Positions 26,660 through 34,363 of a DNA stretch of 64,000 nt are shown piece after piece. Within the stretch, counting starts at the first letter, position 1. Each line of letters begins with the position of its first letter. A model generated the notes under the pieces. That model searched no databases. It saw only the letters and a list, made by a program, of their open reading frames with translations, and was not told where the DNA came from. The DNA comes from Paraburkholderia franconis (GTDB taxonomy: Bacteria > Pseudomonadota > Gammaproteobacteria > Burkholderiales > Burkholderiaceae), in the NCBI RefSeq assembly GCF_009362735.1, contig NZ_WHNP01000020.1, positions 89,889-153,888 on the forward strand. Reading direction: 5' to 3'. The translations under genes were made by a program, and so were the position numbers.

Positions 26660-26983
26660 ATGATGCAAATGAAAACGATGGAAAAACCTGTCGCGAAGCG
26701 CCGCTTCCACGCGCTTCGCCTGATTCACGGCGGTATCAACATGGAGGCACGAATGACTCGGGCTGAAACGACGATCGAACATATTCTCCAAGACCTCGAA
26801 GACCTCAAGCGTGAAGTGCGCGAGTTGAAGGTCTATGTGGATGAACGCATCCGCCTCTTCGAGGCGAAGATGGATGCGCGTTTCAGCGCGCTGGAATCCT
26901 CCATGCGCACCGAGTTCCGCCTGTTGTGGGCCGCGAACTTCGCGCTCGCCGGAATCCTCGCGAAGGGCTTCCACTGGATCTGA
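26660..26983 (+). CDS. Small coiled-coil protein with C-terminal membrane segment
   Basis: About 107 residues, unrecognised. A basic start is followed by a charged helical stretch with heptad pattern (TRAETTIEHILQDLEDLKREVRELKVYVDERIRLFEAKMDARF, cut here for length), then a short hydrophobic end FRLLWAANFALAGILAKGF. This arrangement resembles DUF1640/CCDC90-type or other tail-anchored coiled coils. A very good AGGAGGG site at 26641-26647 supports real translation, although the spacing leaves the exact start open (TTG 26651, ATG 26660 or 26663). Confidence 0.65.
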   Translation: MMQMKTMEKPVAKRRFHALRLIHGGINMEARMTRAETTIEHILQDLEDLKREVRELKVYVDERIRLFEAKMDARFSALESSMRTEFRLLWAANFALAGILAKGFHWI

Positions 26984-27032
26984 GCGACATTGCGCCGCGG
27001 TATGGGCGCGCTCATGCGTGTCCCGCGTGCGC

Positions 27033-27635
27033 TCAGTTCGATGCCTGCAAGTCCAGCTCCGGCGCTTCGTCACGGAACCGCAGCGGCGCGGCGCAATGAG
27101 CAAGCGTATCCACGAAGTACTTCGCACGCGGCCACGGTCCAAAGCCCGCCGCTGTGTTGATGTGGCCGGCGTCGCCCAGATTGACGAACGCACTGCCCAC
27201 ATGCCGCGCCAGTTCGCGCGCATCGGCAACGGGCATCCATGGGTCCGTCTCGCTGCCGATCAGAATCGACGGCACGCCGAGGCGCCGCGCGTCGAACGCC
27301 CCCGCGAACTCGAATTTCTTCGGGCTCGCCGGCGCGACAAACAGCACACCCGCGATATCGGCCACGTGCACGCCTTGCAGCAACGCATGCGCGGTCGCAA
27401 GACACCCGAAGCTGTGCGCGGCGAGCACGAACGGTCCGCGCTCGCTCGCGAGCAGATCGCGCACGGCCTTGGCCCACTGGGCGAGGTTCGGCGCGTCCCA
27501 ATCCGCCTGCTCGACGCGCAGTGAGCGCGAAAACTGGCGTTCAAGCCAGCTCTGCCAATGCGCGCCCTCGCTGCCGTGCAGGCCCGGCACGGTCACGAGT
27601 CGTGGCGGCCAGATCGATCGGGTGCACGAAAACAT
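27033..27635 (-). CDS. RBBP9/YdeN-family serine hydrolase
   Basis: A 200-residue small alpha/beta hydrolase. Family signs are TVPGLHGSEGAHWQSWLE near the start, the nucleophile elbow AAHSFGCLA (Ser at about residue 82), ILIGSETDPWMPVADARELA (acid region) and the catalytic His in NLGDAGHINTAAGFGPWP. The start at 27635 has a GAGGAAAG ribosome site; a longer frame to 27701 does not. Substrate is unknown, as for most of the family. It is convergent with the preceding small coiled-coil gene. Confidence 0.85.
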   Translation of the reverse strand: MFSCTRSIWPPRLVTVPGLHGSEGAHWQSWLERQFSRSLRVEQADWDAPNLAQWAKAVRDLLASERGPFVLAAHSFGCLATAHALLQGVHVADIAGVLFVAPASPKKFEFAGAFDARRLGVPSILIGSETDPWMPVADARELARHVGSAFVNLGDAGHINTAAGFGPWPRAKYFVDTLAHCAAPLRFRDEAPELDLQASN

Positions 27636-27837
27636 GATTCTTTCCTCGTCGCCGGAATCCTGGAAATCATTGTCGCGTGTGCAACGGACAGCTTGAACCA
27701 ATTTTTCGTGCTTTACATATCCCGACGCCGCTGCACCGGCCCGCGCCCGGATGCTGGCGGCGCTTCACGCCTGCCGGAACGCGCGCGAACGGCGGCGAAA
27801 AAGTAGAATGAAGCCTATCCATAAGAGGAGTGGCCCC

Positions 27838-28284
27838 ATGTCGCAGACTTCGTCCGCAACGCCACGTGCGCTGCAGCCCTTTCATCTGGCATTTCCCGTC
27901 ACCAGCCTCGAGAACGCGCGCGCGTTCTATGGCGATCTGCTCGGCTGCCCGGAAGGCCGCAGTTCGCCGGAATGGGTCGACTTCGATTTCTTCGGCCATC
28001 AGCTGGTCGCGCATCTTTCGCCGGAGGAAGCGGGCCACAAGAGCGTCAATCAAGTGGACGGCGACAATGTTCCCGTGCGTCACTTCGGCGTCGTGCTGAC
28101 CATGGACGACTGGCACGCGCTCGCGGAAAAGCTTCGCGCGGCGGGCACGAAGTTCATCATCGAGCCGCACATCCGCTTCAAGGGCGAAGTCGGCGAACAG
28201 GCGACGATGTTCTTTCTCGATCCGTGCGGCAACGCGCTCGAGTTCAAGGCTTTCGCCGACATCAGCCGGCTGTTCGCCAAGTGA
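27838..28284 (+). CDS. VOC-family (glyoxalase/bleomycin-resistance-like) protein
   Basis: A 148-residue protein with two beta-alpha-beta-beta-beta repeats. Metal-ligand candidates are the His of PFHLAFPV, the His of PVRHFGVVLT, and the Glu of CGNALEFKAF, in the positions expected for vicinal-oxygen-chelate enzymes. GAGGAG lies 8 bases before ATG 27838. It could be a dioxygenase, lyase or resistance protein; the sequence does not decide. It is followed 23 bases later by a 2-hydroxyacid dehydrogenase gene. Confidence 0.85.
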   Translation: MSQTSSATPRALQPFHLAFPVTSLENARAFYGDLLGCPEGRSSPEWVDFDFFGHQLVAHLSPEEAGHKSVNQVDGDNVPVRHFGVVLTMDDWHALAEKLRAAGTKFIIEPHIRFKGEVGEQATMFFLDPCGNALEFKAFADISRLFAK

Positions 28285-28307
28285 CGGCAACGCTCACCCG
28301 CTCACGC

Positions 28308-29249
28308 ATGAAAGTCCTGTTCTATACGCCGCAGTCCGACACCGCCGCCTGGCTGCACGACCTGTCGCGCGCGTTGCCCGACGTCGACCTGCGCGAGTGG
28401 CAACCGGGCGACGATGCCCCTGCCGATGTGGCCGTCGTCTGGCGGCCGCCGCGTGAAATGCTCGCGGGTCGCAACGATCTGCGCGCGATCTTCAACCTGG
28501 GTGCGGGCGTCGACGCGATTCTGGCGCTCGAACGTGAGTATCCCGGTACGTTGCCGCGCGGCGCGCAACTCGTGCGTCTCGAAGACACGGGCATGGCGCA
28601 GCAGATGGCGGAATACGTGACGCACGCGGTACTGCGCTACCTGCGCCGTTTCGACGAGTACGATCTGCTTCAGAAGCAGCAGCGCTGGCATGTGCTCGAT
28701 CCGCATCCACGCGAGACGTTCACGATCGGCGTGCTCGGTCTGGGCGTGCTCGGCTCGCATGTCGCGCAAACGCTGGTGTTGCTCGGGTTTCCGGTGCGCG
28801 GCTTCAGCCGCGGCGCGCGGCAGATCGACGGCGTGGAGACATTCGCGGGCGACGGAGAGTTCGATACGTTCCTCGATGGGGTCAAGGTGCTCGTCAACCT
28901 GTTGCCGCACACGCCTGAAACGCACGGCGTGCTGAACAAGGCCCGCCTGTCGAAGCTCGCGCGCGGTGCGTACCTCGTCAACATCGCGCGCGGCGCGCAT
29001 CTCGTCGAACAGGATCTGCTGGACGCGCTCGACGAAGGCCAGATCGCGGCCGCGACGCTCGATGTGTTCGTCGAGGAGCCGCTGCCGTCGCATCATCCGT
29101 TCTGGACACATCCGCGCATCGCGATCACGCCGCATATCTCGGCATTGACGCTGCGCGAAGAAAGCGTCGTGCAGATTGCGCAGAAAATCGGCGCGTTGAA
29201 ACGCGGCGAGGCGATCGGCGGAATCATCGACATCGCGCGCGGGTATTGA
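28308..29249 (+). CDS. Glyoxylate/hydroxypyruvate reductase A-type D-2-hydroxyacid dehydrogenase
   Basis: A 313-residue NAD(P)H-dependent reductase. The N-terminal catalytic part begins MKVLFYTPQSDTAAWLHDL, the nucleotide-binding GVLGLGVLGSHVAQ motif sits near residue 143, and the active-site Arg (NIARGAHL), Glu (VFVEEPLP) and His (ITPHISAL) follow in order. This pattern is that of GhrA, which reduces glyoxylate and hydroxypyruvate. ATG 28308 is used because the longer frame upstream overlaps the VOC gene. With aceK upstream, glyoxylate detoxification is plausible but inferred. Confidence 0.9.
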   Translation: MKVLFYTPQSDTAAWLHDLSRALPDVDLREWQPGDDAPADVAVVWRPPREMLAGRNDLRAIFNLGAGVDAILALEREYPGTLPRGAQLVRLEDTGMAQQMAEYVTHAVLRYLRRFDEYDLLQKQQRWHVLDPHPRETFTIGVLGLGVLGSHVAQTLVLLGFPVRGFSRGARQIDGVETFAGDGEFDTFLDGVKVLVNLLPHTPETHGVLNKARLSKLARGAYLVNIARGAHLVEQDLLDALDEGQIAAATLDVFVEEPLPSHHPFWTHPRIAITPHISALTLREESVVQIAQKIGALKRGEAIGGIIDIARGY

Positions 29250-29322
29250 TTTCGCCAACGTTAGAAAGCAGAAGAGCCGCTTCATTCGAGCGCATGGGCG
29301 GGCTAAGCGTAAGACTGGGGTA

Positions 29323-29472
29323 GGCGCTAAAGCGCCAACTTTGGTCGACCGCGTTGCATGGGACCGGAGCAGGTGCTCTGCATGGGGCTGGAGTAAGTGC
29401 TAAAGCGCCAACTCCGGTCGACCGCCTTGCATGGGACCGGAGTACGGCGCTAAAGCGCCAACTCCGGTCGAC
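29323..29472. repeat. REP-like palindromic repeat cluster (three copies)
   Basis: Three copies of a unit containing TAAAGCGCCAACT-NN-GGTCGAC at 29328-29349, 29401-29422 and 29451-29472. Two copies carry the perfect hairpin GGCGCT-AA-AGCGCC (29323-29336 and 29446-29459). Between copies, ACTCCGGTC (29411-29419) pairs with GACCGGAGT (29435-29443). Related TTGCATGGGACCGGAG segments recur at 29354 and 29427. The cluster ends 13 bases before the HMG-CoA lyase start and so lies in its leader. From memory, elements of this type recur across Paraburkholderia chromosomes. Confidence 0.75.
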
Positions 29473-29485
29473 ACAGGAGACAGAC

Positions 29486-30412
29486 ATGGCTGTGCCACAA
29501 GCAGTAAAAATCGTCGAAGTCGGTCCGCGCGATGGACTGCAAAACGAGAAGGAATTCGTGCCGACCGAGGTCAAGATCGAGTTGATCAACCGGCTGTCGG
29601 CGGCCGGGTTCAGAAATGTCGAGGCGGCTTCGTTCGTATCGCCGAAATGGGTGCCGCAAATGGCCGACGGCGCCGAAGTGATGGCGGGCATCGAACGCAG
29701 GCCAGGTACGATCTACTCGGTGCTGACGCCGAACATGCGCGGCCTCGAAGGCGCCGTCGCCGCGCGCGCCGACGAGATTGTGATCTTCGGCGCCGCCAGC
29801 GAAGCGTTCTCGCAGAAGAACATCAATTGCAGCATCGCGGAAAGCATCGAACGCTTCGTGCCCGTCGCGCAAGCCGCAAAAGAAAAAGGCTTGCGCGTGC
29901 GTGGCAGCGTGTCGTGCTCGCTCGGCTGTCCGTATCAGGGCGACGTGCCCGTCGCGTCCGTGGTCGACGTCGTCGAGCGCTTCGCCGCGCTGGGCTGCGA
30001 CGAGATCGATATCGCCGATACGATCGGCGTCGGCACGCCGAAGCGCACGCAAGAAGTGTTCGCGGCCGTCACGCAGGTGTTTCCGCGTGAACGTCTTTCG
30101 GGCCACTTCCACGATACCTACGGCCAGGCGCTTGCCAACATCTACGCCGCATTGCAGGAAGGCATCGAGATTTTTCACGCATCGGTGGCGGGGCTCGGCG
30201 GCTGTCCGTATGCGAAGGGCGCGACGGGCAACGTCGCAACGGAAGACGTGCTGTATCTGATGAACGGACTCGGCATCGAGACGGGCATCGATCTCGCGCA
30301 AGTCGTCGAGATCGGCGATTTCATTTCGACTTCGATCGGCAAGCCGAACGTATCGCGCGCGGGCAAAGCGCTGCTGGCGAAAGCGCGCAGCGAAAAGGCC
30401 ACCTGCGTGTGA
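29486..30412 (+). CDS. mvaB: Hydroxymethylglutaryl-CoA lyase
   Basis: A 308-residue TIM-barrel enzyme cleaving HMG-CoA to acetyl-CoA and acetoacetate, the last step of leucine breakdown. Motifs in order are VEVGPRDGLQNE (metal/CoA site), ASFVSPKWVPQMAD, the signature GSVSCSLGCPYQGDV, GHFHDTYGQALAN with metal-binding histidines, and the C-terminal GGCPYAKGATGNVATEDV containing the catalytic Cys. The family length fits. AGGAGA precedes ATG 29486. The leader contains three palindromic repeats (29323-29472), so expression may depend on RNA structure; this is inference. Confidence 0.95.
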   Translation: MAVPQAVKIVEVGPRDGLQNEKEFVPTEVKIELINRLSAAGFRNVEAASFVSPKWVPQMADGAEVMAGIERRPGTIYSVLTPNMRGLEGAVAARADEIVIFGAASEAFSQKNINCSIAESIERFVPVAQAAKEKGLRVRGSVSCSLGCPYQGDVPVASVVDVVERFAALGCDEIDIADTIGVGTPKRTQEVFAAVTQVFPRERLSGHFHDTYGQALANIYAALQEGIEIFHASVAGLGGCPYAKGATGNVATEDVLYLMNGLGIETGIDLAQVVEIGDFISTSIGKPNVSRAGKALLAKARSEKATCV

Positions 30413-30433
30413 CGCATCAAAGGAACAAAAGAA

Positions 30434-30964
30434 ATGACGGACAACGCAACAGTTCAAACGCCTCAAGCGACTGCTTTCGATTCGCTGCCTGATTCGGCGC
30501 GCCGCGTCTCGCTGCTCTTGCGCGATCGCGGCCACGCCGGGCAAATCGTGATGCTGCCGGAAACGGGCAAGACGTCGGCGGAAGCTGCGGCGGGGCTCGG
30601 CTGCTCGATCGCGCAGATCGCCAAGTCGATCCTCTTCCGTCGCCGCGAAGACGACGCGCCCGTGCTGATCGTCGCGAGCGGTGCAAATCGCGTCGATGAG
30701 AAGAAGGTCGCCGCGCAGGTCGGCGACATCGCGCGCGCCGACGCGAAGTTCGTGCGCGAGAAAACGGGCTATGCGATCGGCGGCGTGTGCCCCATCGGCC
30801 ATGCGACGCCGCCCGTCACACTGATCGACGCCGATCTGTTCACGCTCGACAGCCTGTGGGCCGCCGCCGGTCATCCGCACGCAGTGTTCAATCTCACGCC
30901 GCAGGAACTCGCTGCGCTGACGGGCGCGCCCGTCGTCGATGTGGCGCTGCGCGAGACGGCATGA
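30434..30964 (+). CDS. YbaK/EbsC-family aminoacyl-tRNA deacylase
   Basis: A 176-residue protein of the prolyl-tRNA editing family. It shows VASGANRVDEKKVAAQVGD (containing the invariant Lys), the TGYAIGGVCPIGHATPP motif typical of YbaK/ProX, and the ALWAAAGHPHAVF-like end (here SLWAAAGHPHAVFNLTPQELAALTG). YbaK members hydrolyse mischarged Cys-tRNA or Ala-tRNA. Its stop overlaps the next start (ATGA), beginning a four-gene coupled unit whose members have no obvious shared pathway. AAGGAA precedes ATG 30434. Confidence 0.88.
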   Translation: MTDNATVQTPQATAFDSLPDSARRVSLLLRDRGHAGQIVMLPETGKTSAEAAAGLGCSIAQIAKSILFRRREDDAPVLIVASGANRVDEKKVAAQVGDIARADAKFVREKTGYAIGGVCPIGHATPPVTLIDADLFTLDSLWAAAGHPHAVFNLTPQELAALTGAPVVDVALRETA

Positions 30965-31209
30965 CCGCCGATTCGGTTCACACCCGCAGCGCGGCGCAAA
31001 GCATCGCGCCAGTTCCTTCGCCCTGTATCAACGTGTGTCGGATGGACCCGGCCAATGGCCTGTGCGAAGGCTGCCTGCGCACGATCGACGAGATCGCGAA
31101 CTGGTCTTCGTTCGACGATGCCGCCAAACGCGCAGTATGGGACGAGATCGAACGGCGTCACGCCGATCTGATGACAAAGCAACGACAGCGGCGCGAGGCA
31201 AGCGAATGA
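30961..31209 (+). CDS. DUF1289 cysteine-rich small protein
   Basis: An 82-residue protein with the DUF1289 pattern SPCINVCRMDPANGLCEGCLRTIDEIANWSSF, in which four cysteines (CxxxC and CxxC) probably bind zinc or an iron-sulfur cluster. Function is unknown. The start overlaps the YbaK gene by ATGA and the stop overlaps the MaoC gene by ATGA, so the three are translationally coupled. Confidence 0.9.
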   Translation: MTADSVHTRSAAQSIAPVPSPCINVCRMDPANGLCEGCLRTIDEIANWSSFDDAAKRAVWDEIERRHADLMTKQRQRREASE

Positions 31210-31676
31210 ACACACCGCCGCGCGTCGTCAGGATCGGCGATACGTTCAGCGCGACGCTGAGCGTATCGGCTGATTCGATCAAGTCGTTCGCGACGATCGT
31301 CAATGATCTGAACCCGCTGCATCACGATGACGCGTATGCCGCGCAGAGCCGCTTCGGCGGCCTGATCGCGTCGGGCACACAGCCTACCGCGCACTTCATG
31401 GCGCTGCTCGCCACGCATTTCTCGACGTACGCGCAGCCGCTTGGACTCGAATTCGACATGAAGCTGAAGAAGGCCGTCCATAGCGACGACACGCTGACGA
31501 TGACATGGCGCATCGTCGGCGCGTTCTGGAAGGCGAGTCTCAACGGCGATTTGACGCAACTCGAAGGCAACGTCGTCAATCAGCGTGGCGAAACGGTCCT
31601 GATCGGCAAGTCGACCATACTCGTGATGCCGAAGCCGCAGACGCCATCCAACATCGAACGGAAAGACAGGGCATGA
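31206..31676 (+). CDS. MaoC-like hot-dog dehydratase
   Basis: A 156-residue protein with the hydratase-2 signature NDLNPLHHDDAYA (Asp and His of the catalytic pair) near residue 35, followed by SRFGGLIASGTQPTAHFMALLATHF, as in (R)-specific enoyl-CoA hydratases. It likely hydrates or dehydrates a hydroxyacyl thioester. It is coupled at both ends by ATGA overlaps, with DUF1289 before and a metallo-hydrolase after. Confidence 0.9.
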   Translation: MNTPPRVVRIGDTFSATLSVSADSIKSFATIVNDLNPLHHDDAYAAQSRFGGLIASGTQPTAHFMALLATHFSTYAQPLGLEFDMKLKKAVHSDDTLTMTWRIVGAFWKASLNGDLTQLEGNVVNQRGETVLIGKSTILVMPKPQTPSNIERKDRA

Positions 31677-32593
31677 TCGCGCTGCCACGCTCGGTACGCG
31701 TGTTCGAACGCGGCTGGCTGTCGTCGAACAACGTGCTGTTGATCGACGATGCATGCGCGGCGCTCGTCGACACCGGCTACGCGTCGCATGCCGATCAGAC
31801 GGTGGCGCTCGTTCGGCATGCGCTCGACGGAAGGCCGCTCGATCTGATCGTCAACACGCATCTGCATTCGGACCACTGCGGCGGCAATGCGCGGCTGCAA
31901 GCAACGTGGCCGTGCCGCACGCTGATTCCATCGACGGAAGCCGACCCAGTGCGCGAATGGGACGAGACGCGCCTGACATTTCGTGCGACGGGCCAGCACT
32001 GTGAACGTTTCGCATTTTCCGGCACGCTGACGCCGGGTGCGCGACTCACGCTGGGCGCGCTCGATTGGGAAGTGCTCGGCGCGCCGGGACACGATCCGCA
32101 TTCGCTGATGCTCTACTGCGCCGGGCAGCAGTTGCTGATCAGCGCGGACGCTCTGTGGGAAAACGGCTTCGGCGTGATCTTTCCGGAGCTCGAAGGCGAA
32201 AGCGGCTTCGCGGAACAGCAAGCCGTGCTCGAATTGATCGGCACGCTCGACGTGAAGACGGTGATACCGGGCCACGGCGCGCCGTTCTCCGATGTGCGGG
32301 CTGCGCTCGATCGCGCGTTGTCGCGGGTCGCGTGGCTGCGCGCCGATCCCGCGCGCAACGCGAAGAATGCGCTGAAAGTCCTGATCGTGTTCAAGCTGCT
32401 CGACGCGCGCACGCTGTCGTTCGACGCCTTGTTGCGCATGCTCGACGACGCGAGCGCGATGCGCGCCGCCGCGTCGATGCTAAAGCCGCGCAGCGGGTGG
32501 CCAGCGCTGCTGCACGAACTGATCGAGGGTATGGCGGATGAGAACGGGCCGCTGCGCTTCGACGGCGCGCAAATCAGTGCGCGCGCAGCATGA
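31673..32593 (+). CDS. Metallo-beta-lactamase-fold hydrolase
   Basis: A 306-residue enzyme with the zinc-binding VNTHLHSDHCGGNARLQ motif (HxHxDH) near residue 64, a further ligand in APGHDPHSLMLY, the Asp in LLISADALWENGFG and a late His in VIPGHGAPF. The C-terminal helical extension is usual for the group. It could hydrolyse the thioester or lactone made by its coupled MaoC neighbour (inference). It is the last gene of the four-gene unit. Confidence 0.88.
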   Translation: MIALPRSVRVFERGWLSSNNVLLIDDACAALVDTGYASHADQTVALVRHALDGRPLDLIVNTHLHSDHCGGNARLQATWPCRTLIPSTEADPVREWDETRLTFRATGQHCERFAFSGTLTPGARLTLGALDWEVLGAPGHDPHSLMLYCAGQQLLISADALWENGFGVIFPELEGESGFAEQQAVLELIGTLDVKTVIPGHGAPFSDVRAALDRALSRVAWLRADPARNAKNALKVLIVFKLLDARTLSFDALLRMLDDASAMRAAASMLKPRSGWPALLHELIEGMADENGPLRFDGAQISARAA

Positions 32594-32651
32594 TTGGCTG
32601 AAGCATGAGAGCGCGATCGCAAGATGATGCCGATCGGCGCGAACGAGCGTA

Positions 32652-32687
32652 CAAAAAGAAAGCCGCTCGGCTTTCAGTTCGAGCGGC
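32652..32687 (-). terminator. Terminator of the EamA gene with an alternative hairpin
   Basis: On the minus strand GAAAGCCG-AG-CGGCTTTC (32675-32658) runs into T5 (32657-32653), a normal terminator 150 bases beyond the EamA stop. The same bases on the plus strand can instead pair as GCCGCTCG (32662-32669) with CGAGCGGC (32680-32687), and the two stems exclude each other. The plus hairpin lacks a T-tract. Confidence 0.75.
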
Positions 32688-32834
32688 ACAATTATTGTTG
32701 ACGTGATCAGCGTCGACAAAATGATACCTGCGCGAAGCTTTCGGACGCATCGGTGATTTCCCTACAGAATCATGACGTCCGACGAATCAGATCGTGTGCT
32801 TATTCGGAATCCGTACTATCGGTATGAACTGCCG

Positions 32835-33734
32835 TTATATCGAGTAGCGGCGCGTCGGCACAATGCGCCAGCCAAGATTGACGCCCGCCGCCGCGAGAAG
32901 AATCAGCACTGCGCCAAGCACCTGAATCCACGCGAGCTTCTGCCCAAACGCCACACGGTCGACGACGATCGCCACGACAGGGTAGATGAACGACAGCGCG
33001 CCCGTCGTCGCCGTCGGCAGCTTTTGGATCGCGCCGTATAGAAGCACGTACATGATCCCCGTGTTGACGACGCCGAGCGTGACGAGTTGCAGCCAATGCG
33101 TGCCCGTCGAAGGCAGCGCGTCGTACTGCACGAACGGCGCGAGCACGACCACACCCGTCGTCACGGTGATCAGCGCGATAAGGTGCGGCGGCGTGTTCTT
33201 CAAGTGCTTTGTGATGATCGACGAGACCGCGTACAGAAACGCCGCGCCCACGGCATACGCGACGCCTTGCAGATACTGCCCCGGCACCGCGAGCACGGCC
33301 GGCTCGACTTTGACGACGAACACGAGCCCGACGAACGCGATCAGCAGCCACATGATCGTCGACGCCGTCACGCGTTCGCGGAACACCAGCGCACCGAGCG
33401 CGACGAGCATGAACGGCTGCGTGCTGTAGACAGTCGTCGCCATCGAGATCGACGCGCGCGAGTAAGCGGCGAACAGCAGCACCCAGTTCACGACGATGGC
33501 GGCACTGCTGAGCGTCGCCAGCAGGATCATCTTCCATGAGAACAGCCTGCGCTTGAGCAGTCCGAGCACAGCGCAGATCAGAAGCAGCGTCACGCCGCCG
33601 AACAGACACCGGAAGAACGCGACGTTCAACGCCGATTGCTGCGACGAAACGACCAGCCAGCCGATCGTTCCCGACATCAGCATCGCAAGCGTCATCTCGA
33701 GCGCGCCGCGCCGGACTTCGTGGGTGGAAGGCAT
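32835..33734 (-). CDS. EamA-family drug/metabolite transporter
   Basis: A 299-residue inner-membrane carrier with two EamA repeats, about ten hydrophobic helices in all (for example LLICAVLGLLKRRLF, AYAVGAAFLYAVSSIITK and IQVLGAVLILLAAAGVNLGW). Members export amino acids or metabolites. GGAGAG lies 7 bases before the start. It is divergent from an Lrp-type regulator with 113 bases between, the usual arrangement for an amino-acid exporter and its regulator, so an amino acid is the likely substrate (inference). Confidence 0.85.
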   Translation of the reverse strand: MPSTHEVRRGALEMTLAMLMSGTIGWLVVSSQQSALNVAFFRCLFGGVTLLLICAVLGLLKRRLFSWKMILLATLSSAAIVVNWVLLFAAYSRASISMATTVYSTQPFMLVALGALVFRERVTASTIMWLLIAFVGLVFVVKVEPAVLAVPGQYLQGVAYAVGAAFLYAVSSIITKHLKNTPPHLIALITVTTGVVVLAPFVQYDALPSTGTHWLQLVTLGVVNTGIMYVLLYGAIQKLPTATTGALSFIYPVVAIVVDRVAFGQKLAWIQVLGAVLILLAAAGVNLGWRIVPTRRYSI

Positions 33735-33847
33735 CTGAAACTCTCCAGAAGAATCACATCTTGCGAGCAGTGTAATTAATCCGAAGCGGCGGATACATCT
33801 CTAAAATGAGGCGATCAAGGGAATCGACTTAAAAAGTGAAGGCCAAA

Positions 33848-34333
33848 ATGACGAAGCGCCTTACTCCTGTTTCGAAGCAGATGCCAGCGCCCGCAACGCT
33901 CGACGATACCGATCGCCTGCTGCTCGCCGCGCTCGCCGACGATGCGCGTCAGCCCGTCAGCGAACTCGCGCGCAACGTCGGCCTGTCGGCGCCGGCGACG
34001 GCCGACCGCTTGCGCCGTCTCGACGCGCAAGGCGTGATCGAGCGCTTCACGGTGCAGATCGATCCGCGCGCGCTGGGCTACACGCTTCAGGCAATCGTGC
34101 GCGTGAAGCCGTTGCCCGGCCAGCTGCATCTGGTGGAAGACGTGATTCGCCGCATTCCCGAGTTTGTCGAATGCGACAAGGTGACGGGCGACGATTGCTT
34201 TATCTGTCGGCTGTATTTACGCACGATCGATCAGCTCGACGAGATTCTGTCGAAAGTGACCGAGCGTGCCGAAACGAGCACGGCCATCGTCAAATCGACG
34301 CCCGTGCCGCGTCGCTTGCCGCCGCTCGCCTGA
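33848..34333 (+). CDS. Lrp/AsnC-family transcriptional regulator
   Basis: A 161-residue regulator. The N-terminal HTH is LDDTDRLLLAALADDARQPVSELARNVGLSAPATADRLRRLDAQGVIERF (cut for length), and the C-terminal RAM domain includes YTLQAIVRVKPLPGQLHLV and VTGDDCFICRLYL. ATG 33848 has AAGG 5 bases before it; GTG 33836 and ATG 33881 are alternatives. It is divergent from EamA and probably regulates it in response to an amino acid. Convergent with the following dehalogenase gene. Confidence 0.88.
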   Translation: MTKRLTPVSKQMPAPATLDDTDRLLLAALADDARQPVSELARNVGLSAPATADRLRRLDAQGVIERFTVQIDPRALGYTLQAIVRVKPLPGQLHLVEDVIRRIPEFVECDKVTGDDCFICRLYLRTIDQLDEILSKVTERAETSTAIVKSTPVPRRLPPLA

Positions 34334-34363
34334 ACCGGCGAGCGACGCGTGCCTCTTTAGGAA

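Noticed and set aside
27972..28307. Longer N-terminus for the 2-hydroxyacid dehydrogenase
   Set aside because: It overlaps the VOC gene out of frame; the family starts at the methionine encoded at 28308.
29323..29472. Possible CRISPR array
   Set aside because: Copies are palindromic with unequal spacing and no unique spacers of constant length; they are REP-like.
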